Shown piece by piece: positions 46,332 through 60,507 of a stretch of DNA of 64,000 bases. The stretch is taken from the NCBI GenBank assembly GCA_039621445.1, contig CP154956.1, positions 5,206,170 through 5,270,169 on the forward strand. The letters are read 5' to 3'. Origin of the DNA: Euglena gracilis (taxonomy: Eukaryota; Euglenida; Euglenophyceae; Euglenales). Numbering within the stretch: the first letter of the stretch is position 1; every line of letters starts with the position of its first letter. The notes below the pieces were generated by a model. That model did not search any database and was not told the DNA's origin. It worked only from the letters and a program-made list of their open reading frames with translations. The translations under genes were made by a program, and so were the position numbers.

Positions 46332-46431
46332 GCGAATTGCGGCGCAGTCCCGATGCATGGGCGGAGTATATCGGGTACGAGAGGGTCACGGTCGGGGCGT
46401 GCGAGCGGACGTCGATGTACACCGCACTCAT
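46332..46431 (-). CDS. Second-copy exon: VYIDVRSHAPTVTLSYPIY
   Basis: Same coding sequence and acceptor as 16372-16471. Confidence 0.65.
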
Positions 46432-47236
46432 CTGCGTCCGCATCAGGGGCCGTTGCGGACCTGCACGGAGGCTTGGCACCTTTCAGGGGGTGGGGTGCCG
46501 GGCATAGGACTCAGAATAGACCCATAATACCACCCACCCACCCACCCTCCCACCTGCCCACTGAGCAACCTGACAGTTTCCGGGGGGGACTTTGACAGGA
46601 TCTCAGGCATGATGGTTCTCGGGGAGGGGGTAGGTTGATAACCCCCTTGCCAATGAAGAATTGTAGTGTCTTGCTCAGACGAAAAGTCAAACGTTCACAG
46701 GGGGTTTCACGTTTGGTTAAAAACGTTTTGGGCTTCAAGGATCAGAAACATGTTCATTTGCTCTGATTTGGAAACAATCAAAAAATGTCTGTTGGAATGA
46801 CAAATTTTTCAAACGAACCCCGGAGGTCACTTCCACTCTTCCAAAAACTGTGGCAGTTTCTTTATTTTTTTTTGGAAAACCAAGCAGTCACTACCCCGGC
46901 TGGCCACGTGAAAAAAATACCGAAAAATTTCCTGGATTCACTTTTGTGGCTATTTTGCCAATACCCCCCCCCCCCCCCCCCCGAGGGGAGGGGGGCCGGC
47001 CAAAACCCAGTCAGTCACCCTGAAAAAAAACCAGTCACCCCCGCAGGAGAGCCATTGACTGAATGATTCCTGGTTGCAATATTGACAAAAGGCGAATGAA
47101 AAACACCATTTGGCACTTGTGCACGTTTATAGCATTTTTTTTTTGACGTAAAAAGGGGGGGCTCCTGGTCGCTCAAAAAACCACAGGAAATGCAACCAAA
47201 ATGCACGTTGAAATGCAACCCGGGGGAGGGGATTTG

Positions 47237-47314
47237 CAGATGTTTGAGGAGGTTGAGAATCCCGGAACGTTCCAACACATCCGTCGCAGCAACATGTCCA
47301 AGATGGGGACCCCG
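47237..47314 (-). CDS. Second-copy possible exon (matches 17280-17357)
   Basis: Unchanged relative to the first copy, with the same frame ambiguity. Confidence 0.35.
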
Positions 47315-48289
47315 CTGCACTCCTGGCCCGGGGTTCTGGGCCAAAAACGGGGGGTCGAAAACGCTCATTTTCGGCTCGAAAACATTTTTTTTCCGGGTGC
47401 GGGAGGCCAAAAAAAACATGGCTTTGGGCAAAATTTGCTGATTTTCTCGACTCTTTTTTTTTTTTGTTGACACGGAAATGACCTGAAATGCATGGGTTTC
47501 GGGCCAAAAACAGGAGGCTGGGGGTCGAATAACGCTTATTTTCGGCTCGAAAACAGTCTTTCTGGTGTGGGAAACCAAAAAACATCGTTCTGGGGATTTT
47601 TTTTGCGATTTCTTTCGAACAACCCGTCAGGCCTCCCGCCCCCCCCCCTCCCCCGCCAAGGATGAACCAACGCAAAAGAATAAGGAAACTCGCGCACTTT
47701 TTGCTTTTTCTCTTCTCTATTCCTTTTTATGTCGCACATCTTTACTTTCCAGGGGAGGCCACACGTTGCGGTGGACGGTGTACCACGCCCGGCAGCGGGG
47801 GTCAGGGCCAGGCCCCCCGCCACACCTCACAACACTCAACACAAAAAAAAAGCACGTGGGGGAAAATCGAAATCAATAACCCCACAGTCCACTTCATGCA
47901 TTTGGGGCATCCAGGGCTGACTTTTGCATGGTTCGGAACATGTTGATTCCAAGGATTGCAACGCTTTGATCGAAACCAAATAGAAACAGGGGACGCATCC
48001 ATATTGGTCCAGATGGTGCTTCACCCAGGAAAATTTGTGCTGTCATTTCATTCCGTATGCCTGATTCCCGGGACGCCCTGGGAAGCAGAGGTTTTTTTTC
48101 CAGGACCAGGGGGGGTCAGGACCCACCCACCCACCCACCCCCTGGGTCCAGGGGGAGGGGGCTCGGGGGGACCCACTTTTGGGGTCAGTTTTGGGGCCGA
48201 AAAGAATTTCGGTGCTTCGCGCCAAAAATAGAGGAAAACCCTGCTCCAGCAGGGTACCCACTCATCTGACCCGGCCCACCCTCTCTCCA

Positions 48290-49200
48290 TGGGTCACAAA
48301 ACTTAAAAAAAATATTCTGCTGGGAAAACATGTTTTCTGACGGTCAGTACCAAAAACATCGAAATGGGGATTTTTTTTGCGATTTCTTCGAACACCCTTT
48401 CACTGCCCGCCCCCCCCATGTCCCCCTCCCCAGCCCGTCTCCTTGGCCCGGGGTGGCCACACGTTGCCCATGACGGTGTAACACACGACCCAGCCACACC
48501 CCCACCTCAACACTCAGCTGTGGTGGGAAAATCGAAATCTCCCCAGTCCACTTCATGCTTTTGGGGCATCCCGCTTTTTGCATGGTTCGGAACATGTGAT
48601 TCCAAGGATGCAAACTTTGAAAAAAATAACCATCCATATTGGTCCAGATGGTGCTTCACCCAAAAACAAACGGTCCCCCTCCCGGGACGCCCTGGGAAGC
48701 AGAGGTTTTTTTTCCAGGACCAGGCCCTTCCCACCCCCACCCCCTGGGTCCAGGGGGAGGGGGCTCGGGGGGAGCTGCCAGGGGAAAGAATGCTTCGCGC
48801 CAAAAATAGAGGAAAACCCTGCTCCGCAGGGTACCCCCAGTCTTCCCGGACCCACCCCTCTCTCCCATGGGTCACAAAAAAAAAAAAAAAACTGACGACT
48901 GAAGCCCGTACTCACACTTCCCCACCCTTACGCTACAATTCTTTTCCACAACACAGGCCACAAGCCTGTTCCATGACGGGGAAACCCACCATCAAGTGCA
49001 CCTTTGCTTAGCCAAGAATGGTCACGAGACTGCTTTGGACACTCCTGTTTCCTAGGCACGGACCAACCATAAGGATGCCTAACCAGCGGTGCCAGCACCG
49101 CTGGGGCACCACACCCCTTCTGGAATCTATAATTTTTGAAATACGGGGATTTGAAGGAGTGGTGGTTGTGTATTACATTTGTGGGGATCCATTTGAAAAA
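48290..49200. repeat. Scrambled block with an extra degraded copy of 47.6-48.3 kb
   Basis: From 48355 the sequence repeats gggattttttttgcgatttc and continues as a shortened, deletion-rich version of 47590-48310, including a third cagaggttttttttccagga element end at 48700. Then it rejoins a degraded version of 18.5-18.8 kb. The first copy has no such insertion. Confidence 0.8.
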
Positions 49201-49373
49201 ACAAAAAAAAAAAAGCAAGCCTTCCGTCCCAGCAGTGTCAAGCGTCGGTGCCAGCGGTGTCGGCACCGCTTTTTAGGCATCCCCCATGGGTGTTTCCCAA
49301 GAAGCAGCGACGCAAGGTTTCCCAACCGGAGCCACATGCCACGCTGCGGCGCAGAGCGGGGGCCCTGGGCGAA

Positions 49374-49526
49374 GCCGTCCCCGCGGCCAGTCCGGGTACT
49401 CCATCGCCGTGCCGTTGGCACACGTCACGTTTCATGAAGGTGGAGTTGGACCCGGCCACGCAGGACTCCCGGTACGCCGCGAAGTCGAGGCTGGTGAGGC
49501 TGTGGGCTGGCCGGGCTGGAGATGGG
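49374..49526 (-). pseudogene. Second-copy exon with frame-breaking indels (matches 18956-19102)
   Basis: An extra T in the run after cgtcacg, together with changed bases around the YPDCRGE codons, breaks the reading frame and removes the GGGGAGTGCGG donor context. Since the neighbouring intron is also scrambled, sequencing or consensus error is as likely as a real null allele. Confidence 0.6.
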
Positions 49527-50331
49527 CTGCGGAAGAAAGAAAACTAAAAGAAAGCCGGGGGCACCATGCCACCAAGGAACCCGTGGGGGTGAGCACTTTT
49601 CCCCAGGCCCAAACCCCCCCCCCCCTTTTCAAAAAATCCACCCATGCAGTCCCCCCCCCCCCCCTGCGTCCACCCACCCACCCACCCATGCAACACCCAA
49701 CCCACGCAAAATCATCCACAAACCCATGAAAATTTTCCGGCCTGTTCTTTGCCCAAAACTCGACCCCCCCAGGGTTCGAAAATGCCCTACCCACCCCCCC
49801 TCCTGCCCATAGCATCTAGCCCCCCCCAGGTGCGCTATGGGTGCGGTGCAGGGGGTGGGGGGGGGTGCGCACTTAAAAAGAAGCCTGAACCACCTCTGGG
49901 GAGAGGGATCACACAGGCTGGGGGCTGACAAATCAGACCCCAAATTTTAAGACCAGGGTTTGTTTGATTAGTGCTGAGCTCTTTGAAGGGAAGAAGAGCA
50001 ATCATATCTCCCCCAATTCTCTCATCTGTATAATCTGTATTTTTGCTCGGTCGGCCCAGGGGGTCTTTTTCGGTGGGTTAAAAATAAAACAAAAACATAT
50101 ATTATATCGTAAACAGCAAATAGCAAAAAAAAAGAAGTGATAACTTGTTCTGTTCAGCTAAATTTCAACATAAAATAAACTTACAGTTCAGTTTTATAAG
50201 GCAAACTAGCCCCCCCCCCCCCCCCCCCCCCGTGCCCCAGACCCCATGTCTGGGGTCAGCATGTCACACATGTGTGCTAGCGGATCAGATTCCAAACAGA
50301 AAACCAGCTGAGGTTCGTGACTCACAATAAC

Positions 50332-50516
50332 CTGGAAATCGGTGCGGGGGGACGATCACCCCGTCCAGGCCCGAGCGGTAGGGCGGCCACTGGTAGAAAA
50401 TGGCGTTCTCCGCCCCGGGGCCCGCCGGCTGCTTGTACAGGATGGCCGCCACGCTGTTCATGTCGCACAGCAGATCGTCGCCGTTCTCGGCGCCGACCAC
50501 AGCCGGGGCCACCGAC
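50332..50516 (-). CDS. Second-copy exon: FYQWPPYRSG segment (matches 19898-20082)
   Basis: A 185-nt exon identical to copy 1, including both splice sites. Confidence 0.75.
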
Positions 50517-51950
50517 CTGCCATTGCTCCCCCGGTCCCCAGGGTCGTTCCGGACCCCCCTCTGCTCCAGATCCCACTTTTGGGTTTGAAAATCAATTTTT
50601 GTTTGCATTTTCGATGGCAACACACAGCAATGCTGTTATAACTATTTATAAACAAATATATAAATTTACACACACACATATACACTCACATAAATACATG
50701 TCATTTATTGTAAAAATATTTTGCAAATATTTCAGCGGCACGCTGTCTTTCGGTCTGGCCGTTTTTTTGGGGGGGGGTTCCTGGCCGTTTTTTTTTGGTT
50801 TCATTTTAAACCATGCCACTGCTTATGGGGGAGGGGGGGAGTGTGCCCCCCTCCCCCCCCCCCCTGCTCTGGCCCACAGGGTCCAAAAAAAGAACCTGAT
50901 CCTGGCTTCATCCCTTCTCCACGGGTGGCTGGGCTGATATATGTAAACCCCCCTCCCAAATAACACCCCCCCCCCCAAATAACACACCCCCCTTGGGGGC
51001 CGATTTCGAGCGCCCAAATAACACCCCCCTGTTTTCCTTTGGTTTTGCATGTAAAAATATCCCCCCCCCCCAAATAACACCCCCCCCCCATGAGGCCCCA
51101 GTTCGGGTGCCCAAATAACACACCGGGGGGGGGTGTTATTTGGGGGGGTTTACACCTTTCCATTATACTTATTATTATTTGACCCCCCCCAACTCACCCT
51201 GCCGTTGACCTTACCAGCAAGAACACCGCGACTTCCGAAAAAAGAGTGCCTCACTACGTTGGGCCGATGGATATTGACCCTGGGGGTAGGAGGGTGAAAA
51301 AAGCAACATGGACCCTCAAAAAACGCGACACAAAAAAAAAGCGCACAAAATCTCAAGCAAACACAAAACACAAAAAAACACAAATTGCACATGAAATCCT
51401 TTAGGAGCTCTCCCGGGATGTACACTTTTCACACGAGAGGAGTTAAAAAAATTTCGGCTCCAATGGGTAAAACTTTGTATTTTTCATTTGCATTTTGCAT
51501 AAAACTATTGCATTTGTTTGACCAAAAAAATGAAAAAAATTGACAAAATTTTGGGTCTCGGGGGGAAAATCGAGGACTTTTTCATTTGTAGTCAAAAATT
51601 TTCCCAAAAAATCGAAAAATTGCTGGGAGAAAAAACACAAAAAACCCCGCAAAAACCACAATTTTTGCCAAAGTCGAAAAACGCAAAAAAAGGCATTTGC
51701 GTTCCCCCTGCTGGGGGTCCAGACTCCCCCGTGAGACCCTGGGGGGGGGTCCGGACCCTGAGGACAAAAAAAAACTCCATCTCCTGTCACTGCGTCTTAG
51801 ATGCCAGAAATTTAAGTTTACAGCCATAAAGGCGGGACATCATTTGGCCAGCCAAAATAGGGCCTTTGGGGGTGAATACTTGGAGGGGGTTTTGACTGGG
51901 GGGAAAAATCAATGGCGCACCTCCCCCCTGGCTAAGACACACCTTGTCGT

Positions 51951-51989
<39 letters not shown>

Positions 51990-52480
51990 TACACCTACAC
52001 ACACCGTGTCAACGACGGACGTGACCTGGGGTTTTCCGCTTAAATACCAAACGTTTAAAGGTGTGTTAAAACCCCCTATCAAATGGTCTGGAATGGTCTG
52101 TTAGTCTGAAACATTCCTGAAGCACGTGAAGCACCACAAAGTGGGGGTCAAAATGATGAAAAAAATCGTGTTAATGCAGCGTGTGCGTGCACGTGTGTGC
52201 CCGTGTATGCGTGCGTGTGTGTGTTTGCCCAGTGGGGGGGTCAAAAACTCCCAAGGGTTCAACGTCAAGAGGCTGTCACGTCTCCTCTTGACCCAGAGGA
52301 TGACCCAGGATCCCCCCCAACAGGTCAAAGTTTTCTTCGGGCCTCTCGCTCTACGCCGGGTAGCCGGAGGACGGGTCATTGCTGGAGAGTCCCCCCCCTT
52401 CTGTCAGTGTGTCGTCTCAATGTGTCAGGCCCCGTCTCAGGCTTGGGGGCCCATCTCATTGGGGGGTCGGCGGGGCCCTG

Positions 52481-52581
52481 GCTGGCCGAGGTAGATGTTC
52501 TGCTGCAGCTCCGCGCTGGCGGCGCACAGCACGCCGAGCAGGTTGCAGGTGGCGTTGTCGAGGGGCTGGTCCGCCCGTCGG
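52481..52581 (-). CDS. Second-copy exon (matches 22051-22151)
   Basis: Identical coding sequence (RRADQPLDNATCNLLGVLCA). Confidence 0.65.
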
Positions 52582-54340
52582 CTGAGGTCCATCAGCCCCC
52601 CGGCAGTGGCCCGCCCGGCGGCCGGGCGTGAGCACACCGGGAAGCAGGGTTTTTTTTGTTAAAGAGCAGGGGGGTCACCCCCACCCACCCACCCCCTGGG
52701 GAGGGGAGTTCCGGGGGACCCACTCGCTTTCCCCCGAGAAAGGCCAAAATCGCGAAAAATGCTAAAAATAGCACCTTTTTCGAAAAAAATATATCCCACC
52801 TCCCTGGGGGACCCCCCCCCCGGGGGGGTTGGAGACTAAGAAAACCCCTGTGGGAAAGGCTCTGTGGAAAGACTGGGTGGAGGGGGGGGGGGGCGGAATT
52901 TGTGGCCCCCCCGGGGTGGGCACTTTTCCCCTGGCCCAAACCCACTCACCCTTTTTTTCTTCTTCACTCACCCACAATTCCCTTGCGCGGGGATTACCCA
53001 CCCACCCGAAAACCACCAAAAAAAAAAGGGCCGCAAACCCTTGAAAAAAAGGTTTCGGCCCGACCTTTGGCCAGGTCAAAGACTGACCCATGGAGCACCC
53101 CACCCCTGGGGGGGGGGGGGTGAATGGTTGGGGCAGACCCCGCCCACGATGACATTGCGCAAAGAAAACTTCCCTCGGCGCCGACGGAAAAGGTTGACTC
53201 AAAAATCAATACCCCTAGAAATACAGGAAGGGGGGCCCTCCAGTTCACCAGTGCACCCAAACGTATGATTTTTGCTGTTTGAACGTTTTGCGAGCAAGGT
53301 TATGCTTTGGAATCAGCAGGTGTCGATTTGAACAGAGGTTGTGTTTTTTTGAACTTTTAATGCAACCAGGACCCCCCCAAATGAAAAAAAAACATTGCAT
53401 TGCAAAAATCATGCGGAAAAGCCATGCATGGATAAATTTTTGCCTCAGAAGTCGGCGCCCTTGGACAAAAGGGAAGGGGGGGGGTCGGACCGCCCCACCC
53501 CACCTCCACCACTCATATTGTGGTGGGTGGGGATTCCCATTCAGCCCTGGGGGGGGGTGGGGGGAGGTGGGGATCGTTTAAACCCGCCCGCCCCCCAAAT
53601 AATACCCCCCGGGGTGTTATTTTTTCGCCTGAAGTCCCGGCCTGGGGGGGTATTATTTGGGGGGTATTATTTCCCAAAAATTTTCGAAATTTTTCGAAGT
53701 TCCGAGGAGCAAAAATAGCGCCAAAACCCCCCTTTTGGGTCATTTTTTGGACTTTCTCATGAAATGTAGCATTTTTTTTTGGAGCCCAGATGATCCAGAA
53801 AAATCGATTTTTTCGTAATTTGTTGTCAGAGATTGTGATTTTTGCCTACATTTTCAGGTCAAAAATCCGGACCTTCGGCCCGAAACCGAGGGGGGGGGTA
53901 TTAATTCGGTGGCCGAAGTCGGACCCCGAGGGGGGGGGGGGGCAAAAATTGGGGGGGGTATTATTTGGGGGGGGGTATTATTTGGGGTAGGGTTTACCCA
54001 AATGATGCAGATGTACAGGAGGTTCAGGGGGAAAATATAAATCATGTGAACGAAAACGTCTGCATGGCTTTTTTTTGCAATGCAACGTTCTTTTCATTTT
54101 CTGGGGTTTCTGGTCGCATTAACAGTTCAAAAAAAATGCTCTCTGTTCAAATCCACACCTGCTGATACCAAAACATAAACTTGCTTGCAAAACGTTCAAA
54201 AATCAAAAATCACAAGTTTGGGTGAAGCTGAAAAAAAAAACAAGGCAAGCAAAACCCAGTCCAAAATGCAGCTCACCCCCCCCCCCCCCCCAGGGGGTGA
54301 CCAGCTTGAAGCAAAACCTCGACCGCCGATGCGGATTCAC

Positions 54341-54413
54341 TGGGCCAGGTCGTAGAGCCGGGCTTGCCGTTGAATGGCGTGGATGCGCTCCCAGGCAAGC
54401 AACCATTCGATAG
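54341..54413 (-). CDS. Second-copy exon (matches 23912-23984)
   Basis: Identical coding sequence and GTGAAT donor. The upstream intron carries a short insertion near 54457 (tagcccggcggga) relative to the first copy. Confidence 0.55.
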
Positions 54414-54750
54414 GTGGATCGCCGGAACAGCGGTCAAAAACTACTCACAGGCTTCTTAGCCCGGCGGGATCTAAAAAAAGAAGCTGTTTCCACGGGACAA
54501 AACCCCTTCTTTGAGAAAAAACCCAAAACAGGAAACCTCCAAAGAGACTCTCCCAGGAGGTGTGCCTGCTGCGGGCCAGAAACACACGGCAGAAATGCAC
54601 CCCTGGCACTTTCAACACAAGGGGGCGCGGTATCACAACAACCCCACAATTCAGAAACAGACCCGAAACCAATCCTCTTCCACCCCCGGTGCAAAAAAAG
54701 CGGGCCGCGCGAAGAATCACGAGGAGGTCACGTGCGGCGAGGCCACTCAC

Positions 54751-54866
54751 GGGGGGTTTTCAAGACGAAAGGCAGCTCGAGCCTGCAGCATGCTGCTGAA
54801 CATGGACTGCGTCCGTGACGCGGACTCCGTCCGCAGCTGGGAGGCGTAGTCCGCGGCGCACCACAG
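54751..54866 (-). CDS. Second-copy exon (matches 24311-24426)
   Basis: Identical coding sequence, GTGAGT donor and acceptor. The intron just upstream differs: a (GT)n tract replaces the acttttttgtgtgtgtt stretch of the first copy. Confidence 0.7.
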
Positions 54867-55885
54867 CTCAGTGTGCACGCACGTGTGTGTGTGTGTGTGT
54901 GTATGGTCCAGTCTTCTTTTTGGGGGGGGGTCCCCCCACCCACCCACCCAGACTCCCCCCGGGGGGGGGAGCGCAGTGACCCCCCAAAGGCAATCCATCT
55001 GGTTTCCCAAAAAAAAAACTCTGTGCCAGAACCCATACCCAGACCCCCAAGGCATGGCACCCTCAAGGGGGGGGGGTCCAACACCAAACCCACCCACCCC
55101 CACCCCCACCAAATCATGGAAATGCAGCAAGAAAATGTAGCTAATAAGACACACCAACCTTGGGAGTTATAAATAGAAAAACCCACACTGATGCTTGCAA
55201 AAATAAACGAGCTGAGCGAAAGCTGCAATCATTGGTTCAAACTGAGCCATGGTGCGGTCTGTGCCCACCAGTTTGAAATCAGTAATAACTGTCCCCATGA
55301 AACTGCCAAAAGACAAGAACAGGACAATGGAACGCCACATATGGAATGCCGCGCAATGGAAATTTTGCCTGCACTTGTTATATGTACTTCCGCTTGGCTT
55401 TTGTGTATTTGTGTATTTGTGTACTTGTTACATGTACTTCGAGCAGAATGAAACCCCTTCATTTTTAAAAAAATGCCAAAAATATCAAGATACAATAATA
55501 CATGATGTGCAGGTATCGATACAAAGCGCACTTAGAAATGCAGAAACAGAGAACTGACAATGCACACTTTCTCTAACGATCATCTGAAGCAATTCCATCG
55601 AGATGATGATCTCAACCAGCTGCTTGCCAATGCCAAACATATTTTGAACAGTCAAAAGAAGCCTGCCATCTTTGGTCAAACTGCAATTGGCAACAACCGT
55701 GCTTTTGTTGTTGTTGTTGTTGTTGCTGCTGCTGCTGCTGCTGCTGTTGTTGCTGTTGTGACAAAGAATCCATAATTTTCGGCAATAATGCTCTCCTGCT
55801 GTTGTCAGGCGGTAAATATTTTTCAATTCCAACAAAAAAACCGCTGGGGGGTGACTGTCGGTGTGTACCTGTGGGGGGCACACAC

Positions 55886-55999
55886 ATATGCATCCCCTGC
55901 CCTGGGCGTGGCCAGCACCATGAGGAGCTCCTGCGCCTGCACGGTGGTGTTCTTGGCCCGCGCCATGAGGTCCAGCGTGCCCCAAGGATGGCTCTCCCG
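55886..55999 (-). CDS. Second-copy exon (matches 25443-25556)
   Basis: Identical coding sequence, 114 nt. The intron beyond the alternative donor differs by a few bases. Confidence 0.7.
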
Positions 56000-56447
56000 C
56001 TGGTGGTTCGTCCCAGCCCCGAAGGCGGGGAATAACGGGGAATAACCCCCCCCCCCCCCACCTCCCACTGGAGCTGGAGCAGGGGGTCGAACAGGACAGC
56101 GTTATCGAAGCTGGAACATGGCACCCGAGCCGAAGCCCTGGGTTTTCGGGGGCGGACTGAGTCAGCAAAAGGTCTTGGCCGAGCCGAGCCGTTCGCATCC
56201 TTGCCGTCGGGACAGGACACTGCGAGCCGACTTGCAGTCGGGTTGGGTGCCACGCTTGCTTTCGACCGGAATTACGATCCCTCAACTCCAACTCCGTCAC
56301 CTTTTCCTCTGAGGTCTCTTTGAGATTGGCATACTTCGGTCATGCCTCGGAAAAAAAAAAACGGCCGCGACGAAGCCCCGAAAAAAACTTCGAATTGATC
56401 ACAACGGCAACGGACACCACCACTTCCCGATGGACGTTGCGGCCCAC

Positions 56448-56595
56448 CTGGAAAAAGCTTGGACTGCTACCGCTGGGGTGTTCAAGTGTGGCCAAGAGCC
56501 ATCCTTGCGCACTCTGCAAGAACTGCTGCCCCGTTTCGTTGAGCTGCGCTGTGGACCGCGCGTACTCCGTGTCCAGGATGCCGGCGACCAAGACG
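56448..56595 (-). CDS. Second-copy exon (matches 26004-26151)
   Basis: Identical 148-nt exon. The adjacent CA array is strongly reworked in this copy. Confidence 0.75.
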
Positions 56596-56674
56596 CTGGA
56601 GTCGCCAGCAGGCGCCCAGTATCAGCAAACAGCAACCCGCACAGTGGCAGGCCATGCACGCACACAGCACACAC

Positions 56675-56713
<39 letters not shown>

Positions 56714-56832
56714 ACACCCCCACACACCCACACACCCACACACCCACACACCCACACACCCACACACCCACACACCCACACACCCACACCACGCACGCAC
56801 GCACACACCCACACACCCACACACCCACACCA

Positions 56833-56892
<60 letters not shown>

Positions 56893-56896
56893 CACA

Positions 56897-56942
<46 letters not shown>

Positions 56943-57823
56943 ACCACACACACGCACACGCACACGCACACGCACACGCACACGCACACGCACACCCACC
57001 CACCCACCCACCACCACCCACCACCCACCCACCCACCCACCCACCCACCCACCCACACACACACACACACACGTGCGCACACGCACCCACCCACCCACGC
57101 ACCCACGCACCCACGCACCCACGCACCCACCCACACACTACTGAACCACACTAAACGGCTGCAGAGTCATTCACTACCACCAAGCCTGCCCACACAGCAG
57201 ACACCACGCCATCACCATTCCGCGGAGAACCGTGCCGCGCCACACGATCACCACCACGCAACATCACAATATAGCACAGCCTAGTACACCACACCATACC
57301 ACACCATTCTGCAAAACGAATTGGCTTCGGCTTTGTGCACTTTTTCCTTTTCTGACAGTGAGCCTGTCAAACACAATTCCAACTTGGGGTTTCTGGGTCG
57401 GCCGCGCAATGAGTTCAGCTGGCTCCATGGGAGGATTGGGGGGACGAAAGCCACTAACCCCCCCCCCCACCCCCACAATGTCCAATGACAACCCTGGCAA
57501 CCCCTTTCCTCCGACTGGGAGGTCGGGCGGTGGGTCAGACAATTTGGAGCCCCCCCCCCCCCAAACCTCGGGAACCCCCCAAAATCCCAAATTCGCTCTT
57601 TGTTCCGAAAACCTTCAGCAACTTTGCAATTTTTTTTTTGCTCAAAATGTGCCCCAAAAGGCATTTTTGGCCGAGTGTGGGTGGCAAAATTTCGCCCGGC
57701 GCTTCGTGCCAGGCCAAAATTCTCCGAAAAGGTGTCCTCCGACCGGGGGGGGGGGGGTTGTTGGGTACAGGGGACATAGGGGGGGGGTACCGAAATTGGC
57801 CACCCCCATCCACACTCACAAAC

Positions 57824-57951
57824 GCAAAAGGGCCCTGTCCACTGATCAGCTGCCGCACCAGCCGGGAGAAGTCCCCCGTCGCCGCGGTTGCCAGTCCCAC
57901 AAATCCGCTGGCCATGTCCCGGAGTTGATGGCAGGGCCCACAGTAGGCCGC
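57824..57951 (-). CDS. Second-copy exon (matches 27376-27503)
   Basis: Identical 128-nt exon with the same splice signals. Confidence 0.7.
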
Positions 57952-58153
57952 CTCTCCAAAGACAACGAAAGATGACACTGACAATGCAAATCATATTTTT
58001 GATTTTATGAATAAGATTTCTTGTTTTACAAATGGCTAACGTTTATCTGTGACATAAAACATTTTATACACATTTATAATTGCGATGCAAATGTATAAAT
58101 ATGCGTACACTTCTCATTCCTAAGCCCTAAAGCCAATATTAGCCCATGGGTTA

Positions 58154-58215
<62 letters not shown>

Positions 58216-58963
58216 ATGATGATGTGTGTGTGCGCGTGCGCGCACTAGCGCAGCTCTGCCCCATGCAGCAGCACCGCAGCCAGCTCTGCCACAGAGCTTT
58301 GTGCAATTCTGAGGCCAGTTGTGTGAGAGCAAATTATCTCAAATTGTGGTCCTTTCCGTTTGCCATGAACACCTACCCTTGCGTTTTCCTGTTGTACGTC
58401 CAAATTGAACATGAACGCGGAGGCCAAAGCCCTTGCACATCTTGATATACATTTTACAACGTCTACTTCTGTGCAAGAAAATGGCCAAAAATGGGGGATG
58501 GTCGCAAAAGAGATGGCCAGGGGAAATTCTGGAAAATGAATTCTCTGGGCTGGACCCCTGGGGGTTGTTGAGCGACGCGCTGCTTCCATTTTGGGAACGG
58601 TGCGGTACTTGCCCAAGAAGTTTTTAATTGGACCTGCACCCGCTGATTTGTCGTGTGAGAACCTCCAAAAAACTGTCACCGCCCACCTGCCCAAAGGACG
58701 GCTGGAGAATAAACAAACCTCGGCAATGGGGAAGGAGGGGTCCGACGCTTGAAAAAAAGCTGTGGCTGGATGGCTGGACCTCCCAAAGAGGAGTGCTATG
58801 TGGAGGGTTTTGAAAGGGGGGGGGGAAGAAAAGTGAGCGTGGCTGATACCCTCCCAAGCATGCCGGCGGTTGCCATGTCAGGGTTCGGGCCTGGTCTGAG
58901 TTGGGGTTCGGGGGTTGGGGTTGGGGGTTGTCGGGCCGGGGTGTGGGGCCTGGCCCGCCGTAC

Positions 58964-59018
58964 GAGGTGCTGTAGGTCAGCCCCCACGTCGCCGTGGCGC
59001 TCACGGCCAGGGCGTCGC
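58964..59018 (-). CDS. Second-copy short exon (matches 28515-28569)
   Basis: Identical coding sequence. The G-rich intron beside it (58897-58930) carries several substitutions. Confidence 0.5.
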
Positions 59019-60453
59019 CTGGCGAATGGAAGGGGGGGGGGCTGACCCTTTCGGTTCGATTTCGACCGCCCAAACACTGCGCTATGGTGTTCCCAGCGAT
59101 TCGGGTCCCATTCAGGCCAAATCTAGGCCTAACGTTATGGCTAATTTCACACCCAATTTCGGCCGAGCACTTTGCCTAAATCCTAACCCACACCCGAACC
59201 CTGATTCTGAATACAACCGAAGAAAACAACGCAAGCCGGCACGAAACACCAAAAACAGCCGCAGAAGAGACACCCCCCGCACGTCTGAATTTTGGGACCT
59301 TTCTTGTGGGTCCCTCCAGTAAAATTGTTGCCTGTTTGTGATTGCTATCATGTATTTGTATGCTTCAATTCAACCTTGAATTTCCCAAATGTCCTTTTTC
59401 ATCGTCACCATCCTCTTCATCGTCGTCGTTGTGGGCCGAATGGGTACCTACCCCCCCCTCCCCTAGTCGTATGACCGGGTTCCTGCAACCTGTGACCGGG
59501 GGGGGGGTGGTCGTAACACCCCCATAACCTGCAACCTGTGACCGGGGGGTGGTTGTAAATGAGGGGTGGTCGTACGACTAGGGGAGGGGGGGGTAAGAGA
59601 ACACAAAATAGTGCCAAGAGAACACAGAATCGTGCTAAGAGAACACAAAATAGTGCTAAGAGAACACATAATAGTGCTACGAGAACACAAAATTGTGCTA
59701 CGATAACAAAAAATAGTGCTAAGAGAACACAAAATAGTGCTAAGAGAACACAAAATAGTGCCAAGAGAACACAAAATAGTGCCAAGAGAACACACAATAG
59801 TGCTAAGAGAACACAAAACAGTGCTAAGAGAACACAAAATAGTGCCACCAAAGGGAGTTTTGTTCTCCCTTTTTTTCTGAGAGTGCCAAAAAGGACTTTT
59901 GGAGCCTTTTGAAAATGACGACGACCAACCCCACCCCACTAGGGGGGTGGAGGCGGGACCCACCCATCGGTCACCAAACTGGAAAAAAGCAAAACGTGTC
60001 CTGGAGCAATAATGGCCCTCTTCCAATTTTCAATGAAACGCTTTCGGGTAGTGCCCAAATCAGTGTCACACCCCTGAGGGTACGAAACTACAGTCAATAA
60101 TGTGCGCACCCCGTGCATTTCAATGGTGGGGGGTTACCAGTTTTGGGGATCAAAAATCTTTGGGATATTACTCCTGCTTTGGTGACAAAATGTGAGCAGG
60201 AAAGTGGATGTGCAACCATGCTCATGCTGCCGGAAGCTGCCTCACGTCCCAACTTTTGCGGGGTGTGCACCTTTTTGGACGTCACTTTTTGGATGGGCTC
60301 TCGGGGATGTGAGACTGATTTGGGCACTGCGCACTTAAATGGGCGGGGTTTACTGCATGAAAAAAAAGGGAAAAATGTCCCCCACCAAACCAGCAGGTTC
60401 GGGTGGGGAGGGCCGCCGCCCGTCAGGCGTCTGGGGTTCGACGCCCTGCGCAC

Positions 60454-60507
60454 AACCACAGAAATCGCCAACGTGATGACGAACACGACGCTCAGGCGCA
60501 TGGCGGG
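60454..60507 (-). CDS. Second-copy exon: first hydrophobic helix (matches 30006-30059)
   Basis: Identical 18-codon exon. A two-base insertion (tgtgtgaga against tgtgaga) lies just upstream in the intron. Confidence 0.65.
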
